Positions 1-42,733 of a DNA stretch of 42,733 bases are shown here, in pieces. Origin of the DNA: Paulinella micropora. Its lineage: Eukaryota > Cercozoa > Imbricatea > Euglyphida. Each line of letters begins with the position of its first letter. Within the stretch, counting starts at the first letter, position 1. The position numbers and the translations under genes were made by a program. Location: contig BJOX01000094.1 of the NCBI GenBank assembly GCA_009731375.1, positions 298,674-341,406 on the forward strand, in the 5' to 3' direction. The notes beneath the pieces are model-generated. The model was given only the letters and a program-made list of their open reading frames with translations, searched no databases and had not been told where the DNA came from.

Positions 1-29
1 GGCATAATAACTGTAAGAGTCATTCTACC

Positions 30-150
30 CCACCCCGATTTCCTGGCTCTGGGTGTGAAAGTGGCACTGCAGAAGACCAGGCTTTTCATGCCGCAAAAAA
101 AGAAAAAAAGTGGCACCAGAAACCCGGATATCTGGGTGGTACAGAACAAC
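30..150. mobile_element. GTGGCAC-type short TIR element copy
   Basis: This copy has the TCTGGGTGTGAAAGTGGCAC start, an internal A-rich tract, and a GTGGCACCAGAAACCCGGAT end followed by GGGTGGT. It lies outside the helicase gene. Confidence 0.6.
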
Positions 151-420
151 TGTAACAACAACACGTGACAGGGGCCAAGAGAGAGAGAATTCATACAAGT
201 CATAATATGATTTTGCTCATGGATGGTATTCAAACCGATGAGAGAGGAATTGAGCTCACAAGCCATACATACATACATACACACATACATACATCGATAT
301 TTGAGGTAAGGAAACCCAGAGCACACAGTTGGAAATTGCTTTTGTCCTACATACACATATATATACACATAATTGCGTGTGGTAGGTGAGAAGAAACCAG
401 AAGAAGTACGTACATACATA

Positions 421-444
421 CAGACAGTAGTAGTAGTCTTAGTA

Positions 445-507
<63 letters not shown>

Positions 508-511
508 ATAC

Positions 512-541
<30 letters not shown>
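421..541 (+). repeat. (AGT)n/(AAT)n microsatellite
   Basis: A trinucleotide array leads into the 493-bp repeat. The bases before it (151-420) hold nothing I recognise. Confidence 0.9.
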
Positions 542-542
<1 letters not shown>

Positions 543-1036
543 ATATCTGAGGCGTACTGATGCAGCTAATGGCATATCCTCAACGGACATAAGCCTCCAA
601 TACCCTTGTTCGAGGTCCTCCACCCCCCCGTGTCAGTCTCTCGCCTGATGATCGGGGCCACCGATGGAGCTCCTGAGGGCAAGACTGCACTAAGCCGAGG
701 TTATTCCGCAGTCCCAGCAACCTCTTGCAAGACGTCACCGAATGTGCAAGTGCATACACCAAGCGCGGTTGCTAGAGCTGCCTCGAAACCCCACCCATAA
801 CAATCTGGTGTCTGCTGGGTCCTGGGCTATCAACCAGCATATGCGGAGTTTAAGATCTTTTACGCGCGCAACGACCCTCCTCCCCAGCATCTACCACCAA
901 AGGGTTATGAGTTGGCGTCACAGTTTAACGCCTTGAGGCCATTGGGCTGGAACTCTGTTTAGCAAGAAGTGTGACTAGGTTTTTTCATCGGGATTTCCCT
1001 CAAATATGTCACAGTCAACACTCCAAGGCAGATTTA
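541..1036 (+). repeat. 493-bp interspersed repeat, copy A
   Basis: This copy runs from CTATATCTGAGGCGTACTGA to CCAAGGCAGATTT, with a 3-base insertion relative to the 21-22 kb units. It is flanked by (AGT/AAT)n and (AAT)n arrays. A TGTTCGAGGTCC stretch resembles a polymerase III B box, so a SINE is possible. Short frames within it are not credible genes. Confidence 0.85.
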
Positions 1037-1603
1037 ATAATAATAAGAATAATAGTAATAATAATAATAATAATGATTCAGCTTCGGCGTCCTTCTGTCA
1101 CTTCGATTGAAGACAAACGATAAAATGAACGTTAGATCATTTTGCCCTTTGAACAGTAATAGACAGCTAGCTACCGCGATGGTTATCCCCATTTGGTTTG
1201 AAGTGAACATTGAACCAAATGTTTTTCTTTCCATGCCGTTGCTGTGGTTGTTGTTGTTTGTTACTGGGGGGGGGGGGGGGGGGGGGGTGGNNNNNNNNNN
1301 GGGGGGGGGTCGCTGTGATTGGTTTCATACTTGTTTTCCTTTTGTCACTGTTAGTTGTTTAAAATTGATGAATTCATATATAACTTTTCAAAATGTTCGC
1401 GACATTTTAAGCATCATCTAGTTGATGGTACATACATTTTTAATTATGGTGAAGAGAAAGATACATAAATGGTGATACAGCTAAAAATACATGACATGCG
1501 TAAATACAACGTCATACGCAAATACATACATGCATACATACATACATACATCATCGCGGCAGATATATACATACATACTTGTTACTTACTTACTTATGAT
1601 TAA

Positions 1604-1646
<43 letters not shown>

Positions 1647-1697
1647 CTGCTTGCTTGCTTGCTTTCTTGCTTGCTTGCTTACTTTCTTTCTTACTTT

Positions 1698-1728
<31 letters not shown>

Positions 1729-1777
1729 GCTTGCTTTCTTGCTTTCTTGCTTGTTTGCTTACTTTGTTTCTTACTTT

Positions 1778-1811
<34 letters not shown>

Positions 1812-4636
1812 TGCATACATACATACATACATACATGCGGTGCATACATATAATACTTCACAAAACTCGTAATCAACATAAGTATTTAGCAGGCTAAGAA
1901 AGAAAGTCAGAGGTTTGATCCGGTCGTCAACCTGCATGACTGGTTGTCTCCTTCCTTTTATTAATAAATTACTATGTAAAAGCAAGATTATTGGCGACAT
2001 TCAAAGGGCAAAATGATCAAACTTTCATTTCAATTTTCTCCGTCCATCGTGGCGATGTTATCAATAATCTTACTAAAGTTATTATGTAAGTGAATGCTAC
2101 AACTACCACTGATAACTGACCCGCCGTCACAGGCTCAGGCTGCCATTTCTGAAAGCGGCTCAGGATCCAGCCTCCCCCAACCAGATTGACTCAGTCAACA
2201 ACTCCCAGCTCTGCACTGCCGCCATCCATCCAAAAGCAAATGTGCGAGCAAGGACATTTGAAGTCCCGTAACCCCTAGTGCCACCGACTGACTTATAATA
2301 ACTTCACTGTGACAGTGATGAGTTATTACAGGACAACCTGGCTGAAATTCAAACTGACAGTCGGACGTGCGCGCGGCACCTCAGCCTGAGTCGCAATATT
2401 TGTAATATTCTATTATTATTTAATAACCAAATGCTTACTCAGAAATCGTGAAAGATCAAAGGACCGATCGTTCGACCCTCCCTCCCTTTCTTGACCTGCT
2501 CCAACTCCACTTGGAGGAATCAAGCATATTCTTTCCCTTTCTCGTCGTGCCACCAGCCAGGTTTTTTCATTGCTCCCGACCCTCTTCGACATATAGTATT
2601 GTTTCCGGATTCTTCTGCTCTTGGCCCCCCCTTCAGCATCCAGTACCGATACCTGATCCGGGCGTTCAAGCTCTTTCAGCTTACGACGAAGCCTCCCCTC
2701 ACTTTCTTTCCCTCCTAGTGTAGCGGCTCTGCAATCCAAGGGAGCCCGCTCGTGATTTACGACCAGGAGATCGCGAGTAGGACCAGAGACGACTCTTCTC
2801 GATATTAGAATAGTATACAGTTCCGTGTCTCGTGTGTGTGTGTGTGTATGTGTGTGTGGCGCACCGCTACTTGAACCAGCCTAGTAACGATGAAGCCCCT
2901 CCCGGAACGTCCCAGCACACGATGGGACCCGATGAAGATTTACAACCAGGAGAACGTCAGCAGGACCAGAAACGATCTTCCCGCTGGTAGAAAATCTTAT
3001 GATTGAGTTTTTTTTTCTTTTTCTTTTTCTTCTTCTTTTTCTTTTTCTTTTTTTTCATATATATATTCCCTTTTACCCTCCCTTTCCCTCCCTCATATCT
3101 GTTTCTCAAGCTTTCTCCTACATATCATATCGTGTATCCCATGCCTGAGAGATAGGATACGCACAGATCCTAGCGGGCAGCCACGCCTTTGGGCCAGACG
3201 CTTCCACTTCCCCAAATACTCAGGCCTTGTGCCTTGATATCCCTGAGGTTGTCGGTTAAGTTACGGATCACATGCTCCCACTAGGTAGGAGTACTATCTC
3301 TCCTATTGACCATCAACTTTGCACAGACAGAAAAAAGAAATTGCTTTAATTTGTGAGAATTGCTGTGTCGCGCCACGCTTCCGAGAAGCGGTTTTGGTGT
3401 TATTCCACCCGGCCACATAGAAAATTGCAATCGTATGCATGTGAGTTTGGATACAACCCCAAATGATAATTACAACAAACTCTTATTAAAGATCTCTATG
3501 GCTGCATTAAGTCCTGACTCCGAGAGCAGGTGAAATACCAGTAAATAGCAGATCGGTCACTTCAACTTCCGTTTATTTACGTAGATTTCTACTTGTTTGC
3601 AGACTTGGGTTGCAAATTACAAATACGACTGAACGTAGATTGTGAGTTTGGTAAGCTTGCGTAACTTGAAACTGCTGTAAAGCACTTGAAGGGTGGCCTC
3701 AAGTCCAACTTGTAGTTCAAGTGTCTAGAATTTGCATTTGAAAAGTGTCCTCAGTCATAGATAGCAGTAAAAAGCAAGTCAAATATTGTTTTCCGTCACT
3801 CTTGTTAACTTGTCCCCAAATTTACCGCAACGTGCGTGATTCACTGGAAATTAGGATAAAATGCAATAGAGTGGGAAAAAGGGAATAGTGAATCTTTTCT
3901 AAAAAGAACTTTGACTTGATCGTTTGAAGTCATTTCTGAACGAAATCGGAAACTCAGCTATTGAAGTCGAAACGTCGTGCAGATGAGAATCTAACGGGCC
4001 AGTCAAAAACAATGAAAAGTTAACTGTGGTAATTTTGGCAGGTCGTTAAAGTAAGTGCTCAGTCTGATAGCTCCCCCCCCCCCCCCCCCCCCCCCCCCCN
4101 NNNNNNNNNCCCCTTCAGATCTAATTGTTGAGTAGAGTTGCGTACAGAATGAGTGACTAACGATGGGTCAGTGACTTGTCTCGCTAAAAAAGGAAAAGGA
4201 GAAAAGAGAAAGATAAGTTTCTTTAAACCTAAGGGGAAGATGAAAAAGAACTGTATCAATGTGTAGCGCATTGCAGATGGAGATCAGCAGGGGCCGGATA
4301 TCGGGATAAGGAAGCGGAACTGAGACAATTGAGGCGCAGTAGCGATGCGTTGATATCGGGGAGCTAACGTCGAGCCGTAGGAAGCTAGGTGGCCATATAT
4401 CGCATAGCAGAGATAAACCAAGTTTAATGCACCAATTATGCCGTGCCTATATAATCACTTAGGTGTCCAGTTTCGATAAGAATAATCGTATCAATGACAT
4501 GCAGGAATAAAAGTAGATCAAGGACTTACAGTGATACTCTGGTCGTGGCGTAGTTTAACTAGGGCGGTAGCGGGTAAAGTTGATACGATGAGTATGTAAA
4601 ACTTATTTGAGAGTAATGGAGGGATATTCCTTCAGT
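1037..4636. other. Intergenic region without recognised genes
   Basis: It holds an (AAT)n run near 1040, a poly-G run with a 10-N gap (1266-1309), a TTAC/TTGC array (1580-1840), a TAATAACT/AGTTATTA palindrome (2296-2329), an imperfect 60-base direct repeat (2752-2812 and 2935-2995), a pyrimidine tract near 3010-3055, and a poly-C run with a 10-N gap (4073-4109). Open frames here are short and unlike known families. Confidence 0.6.
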
Positions 4637-5051
4637 GTTGCCTGCTTACCTTTCTAGAAGATATGTAGTGCATGTGGGAAGGTTTCGCAGGTGATGAGGG
4701 AGCTTCGAAGACCTTTAAGAATATTACTGTGAAGTAGGTTTTTGTCTTGTTGTTCTTAAAGGCGCGCCACTCAATATAGTGATGAACGAATTGATCGTTG
4801 GTGATATCGAAGAGTAGAAACTTCCAATTGACTAATGGCTTGCCCCAGCGCTGGATGGTAGTCTTGACCTGCTTGTCTTCGTAGATGTGACGAAAGAGAA
4901 GATTAGTAGCTGAAGTCGTACCGAGTTGGTGATCTACGAACTTTTCTGGTTTATTACAAATTTTGTATATTCCGCCAGTTATAGCATTTTTCAAGCAACA
5001 TCTATCTTTCCATATTAATATTAATAATGCTATAACAATTACTGCTTGCAT
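4637..5051 (-). CDS. Possible first exon of an unrecognised protein with hydrophobic N-terminus
   Basis: An ATG at 5049-5051 opens about 130 residues starting MQAVIVIALLILIWKDRC, which looks like a signal peptide or anchor. The rest is soluble, with several aromatic and basic residues, and I recognise no family. A canonical AAG/GTAAGC donor occurs just before the frame ends, which suggests an exon rather than chance. I could not find the next exon. Base composition is ordinary, unlike the nearby microsatellites. Confidence 0.4.
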
Positions 5052-5170
5052 AATCTATATTAATCTTCATTAATTTTGATATAAAAATTGAATATTCTAT
5101 AGTAATTATTCTACCAATGAACTAAAAGAAAGAAAAGCAGTCAGAAATTGTAATCTGCGATGAATAACAG

Positions 5171-5505
5171 TCACCAAAAGCGAAGATGGAAAACTACTTG
5201 TCATAAAGATTGACCTATCATCCGTGCTTGAATGTTGTGTATGTGGTCAAGTGCCAACTGGAAAAGTATATCAATGTATGAATTTGCACGTGATATGCGA
5301 TGAGTGTGATAAAATATCAAAAGACAGGATGGAAAACATAATAACTTCAAGTGCTTCGATCTCAGCTAATGCTAGTTGCTGTCGCTTGTGCAGTGGCTCG
5401 TTTGAAAGCCCTCGTCAAGAGCTTACTAATGAACTAAGATACAGATTCTGGACACCAGTATTGACTGAGAACGAAGCGCTTGAAGTCATTGCTTATTACA
5501 CTTAA
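5171..5505 (+). CDS. RING-finger (SIAH-like spacing) protein, terminal exon or fragment
   Basis: The frame runs from a possible acceptor (AATAACAG at 5163-5170) to TAA at 5503-5505 and has no upstream in-frame ATG, so it is a last exon or a fragment. It encodes a RING pattern: C-x2-C, ten residues, then C-x3-H-x2-C-x2-C (QCMNLHVICDEC) and, 24 residues later, C-x2-C (CRLC). The spacing of the first six ligands is that of SIAH-type E3 ubiquitin ligases, so a ubiquitin role is likely if it is expressed. From about 5342 onward the sequence is a member of the 212-bp TIR element family, so the last zinc pair and C-terminus are element-derived, or the element was derived from this gene. It converges on the helicase stop codon from the opposite strand. 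Confidence 0.6.
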
Positions 5506-5521
5506 GAACTAGGAACTTCTC
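5342..5521 (+). mobile_element. 212-bp TIR element family, copy 1 (left end missing)
   Basis: This copy matches the element from the CTTCAAGTGCTTCG part of the left arm to the right end (AGAACTAGGAACTTCTC). It forms the 3' half of the RING-finger frame. Confidence 0.85.
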
Positions 5522-5539
5522 ATGGCGAGTCATTAGGCT

Positions 5540-5640
5540 AAAATCTACGCCACCAACCAACATTTTCTGGTCTCAGGCGCAAAAGTGGCACCACCACAGG
5601 CCAGATGTTTTCATTGCTATTCGGCCGGGACACCCAACTC
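5540..5640. mobile_element. GTGGCAC-type short TIR element copy, diverged
   Basis: CTACGCCACC start, then GGCGCAAAAGTGGCACCACC and CAGGCCAGATGTTTTCATT, follow the family order. It lies between the RING exon and the helicase stop codon. Confidence 0.55.
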
Positions 5641-5767
5641 ACTAAACGGCATTACTTGATGATTATCAAGTAGCAGGCCAAAGTGCACGCAATACCGGTC
5701 CATCTCGATGCCCAGAGGGTTGTCTCTGTACAGGTTCAGGAGGCACTGGGTGGGTGTCTCCGTTGAA

Positions 5768-41450
<35,683 letters not shown>

Positions 41451-41531
41451 CTGTTAATAATAATAATAATAATGATAACTAGGGGCTGCGTCAACACCTG
41501 AAAGGATGGTTTGCGGTGCGCTTCGCACCCC

Positions 41532-42015
41532 CCCCCCCCCCCCCCCCCCCCNNNNNNNNNNNNNNNNNNNNNNNNNNNNNNNNNNNNNNNNNNNNNNNNN
41601 NNNNNNNNNNNNNNNNNNNNNNNNNNNNNNNNNNNNNNNNNNNNNNNNNNNNNNNNNNNNNNNNNNNNNNNNNNNNNNNNNNNNNNNNNNNNNNNNNNNN
41701 NNNNNNNNNNNNNNNNNNNNNNNNNNNNNNNNNNNNNNNNNNNNNNNNNNNNNNNNNNNNNNNNNNNNNNNNNNNNNNNNNNNNNNNNNNNNNNNNNNNN
41801 NNNNNNNNNNNNNNNNNNNNNNNNNNNNNNNNNNNNNNNNNNNNNNNNNNNNNNNNNNNNNNNNNNNNNNNNNNNNNNNNNNNNNNNNNNNNNNNNNNNN
41901 NNNNNNNNNNNNNNNNNNNNNNNNNNNNNNNNNNNNNNNNNNNNNNNNNNNNNNNNNNNNNNNNNNNNNNNNNNNNNNNNNNNNNNNNNNNNNNNNNNNN
42001 NNNNNNNNNNNNNNN
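41532..42015. other. Assembly gap
   Basis: Run of N after poly-C, upstream of exon 1. It may hide part of the missing helicase N-terminus. Confidence 0.99.
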
Positions 42016-42041
42016 TGCATCAGCCATTGACAGAGAAGCAC
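42016..42041 (+). mobile_element. 3' end of a second SINE copy next to gap
   Basis: TGCATCAGCCATTGACAGAG followed by (ATT)n repeats the 3' end of the SINE at 42268. The rest is in the N gap. Confidence 0.75.
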
Positions 42042-42122
<81 letters not shown>

Positions 42123-42148
42123 CATCATTATTATTATTATTATTATTA

Positions 42149-42199
<51 letters not shown>

Positions 42200-42204
42200 T
42201 GTTA

Positions 42205-42265
<61 letters not shown>

Positions 42266-42267
42266 TA
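42042..42267 (+). repeat. (ATT)n array
   Basis: SINE-tail-type (ATT)n array between two copies of the tRNA-headed SINE. Confidence 0.93.
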
Positions 42268-42473
42268 TTATGGACACCGTGATAGCCCAGTGGTCAAGTT
42301 CTACCATCTGGGCCCTGTCGCCAGTTCGATTCCCGTCGGTGCCACCAGTATTTTCATTGAACATACCGGTCCGTCTGGACCTGTTGGAACTGCCCGTGCG
42401 GAGGTGTCATTAGAGCCCAAGACGATGGAGGCGCATGCGCAGATTTGCATCAGCCATTGACAGAGAAGCACTA
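42268..42473 (+). mobile_element. tRNA-headed SINE with (ATT)n tail
   Basis: The head has A-box-like TAGCCCAGTGG and B-box-like AGTTCGATTCC. GACACCG and CGGTGCC at its ends can pair except at one position, and ACCA follows. A roughly 120-base unrelated body ends TGCATCAGCCATTGACAGAG and passes into (ATT)n. It is more likely a SINE than a working tRNA gene, because the anticodon arm is poor and the body is fused. Confidence 0.7.
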
Positions 42474-42535
42474 TTATTATTATTATTATTATTATTGTTA
42501 TTATTATTATTATTATCATTATTATTATTATTATT

Positions 42536-42733
42536 CAGCCCAATGGCCTCAAGGCGTTAAACTGTGACGCCAACTCATAACCCTTTGGTGGTAGATGCTG
42601 GGGAGGAGGGTCGTTGCGCGCGTAAAAGATCTTAAACTCCGCATATGCTGGTTGATAGCCCAGGACCCAGCAGACACCAGATTGTTATGGGTGGGGTTTC
42701 GAGGCAGCTCTAGCAACCGCGCTTGGTGTATGC
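42536..42733 (-). repeat. 493-bp repeat, minus-strand copy cut by window end
   Basis: This is the latter part of the unit, from AGCCCAATGGCC to GCGCTTGGTGTATGC, on the minus strand. The plus-strand left side is an (ATT)n array. It continues past the window. Confidence 0.9.

Noticed and set aside
2416-2739. 107-residue minus-strand frame with basic residues
   Set aside because: No recognisable domain, no splice or start context, and a competing open frame on the other strand.
42271-42345. Functional tRNA gene
   Set aside because: The acceptor ends pair and box-like sequences exist, but the anticodon arm is poor and the sequence is fused to a repeated SINE body.

Overview
Eukaryotic nuclear scaffold, with spliceosomal introns, tRNA-derived and inverted-repeat mobile elements, assembly gaps, and more simple-sequence DNA than anything else. 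The species cannot be named from this window; an alga or other protist is a guess. There is no operon structure, CRISPR array or bacterial gene layout.

The window is dominated by one split gene on the minus strand. Reading from about 41.45 kb down to 5.77 kb I can chain 23 short exons (32-233 bases) that encode a bacterial-type UvrD/PcrA superfamily 1A DNA helicase. Every junction has AG...GT boundaries, and the reading phase is kept through all 22 junctions. The chain gives 612 residues plus a stop codon. It covers motifs II, III, IV, V and VI, the region typical of the 2B subdomain, and a proline/glutamine/serine-rich tail. The N-terminus, with motif Q, the Walker A loop and motif Ia, is not visible; it should lie in the gap near 41.5-42.0 kb or beyond the right edge. 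Coding DNA is 1.84 kb of about 35.7 kb.

The introns are built mostly of GATA/TATC, GTAT/CATA, TA, GAT, AAT and GAA repeats. The most striking feature is that about 18 of the 23 exons are accompanied by broken copies of themselves ('exon echoes'). Copies of the 5' part of an exon, with its 3' splice site, lie upstream of the intact exon. Copies of the 3' part, usually with a 5' splice site, lie downstream. Extreme cases are the motif IV exon (14 echoes, five of them inverted) and the exon at 20204-20281 (7 upstream and 12 downstream echoes).

Between the arrays lie several repeat families: a roughly 212-bp long-TIR element (7 copies) whose body can encode half of a RING finger; a GTGGCAC-type element; a 1.4-kb TIR element; a 493-bp repeat, once as a perfect-looking tandem triplet; a roughly 400-bp repeat tied to GATA arrays; a GC-rich foldback element; and a tRNA-headed SINE with an (ATT)n tail.

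Left of the helicase stop codon (1-5.7 kb) the DNA is less repetitive. It holds a plus-strand RING-finger exon at 5171-5505 and a possible minus-strand exon with a hydrophobic N-terminus at 4637-5051.
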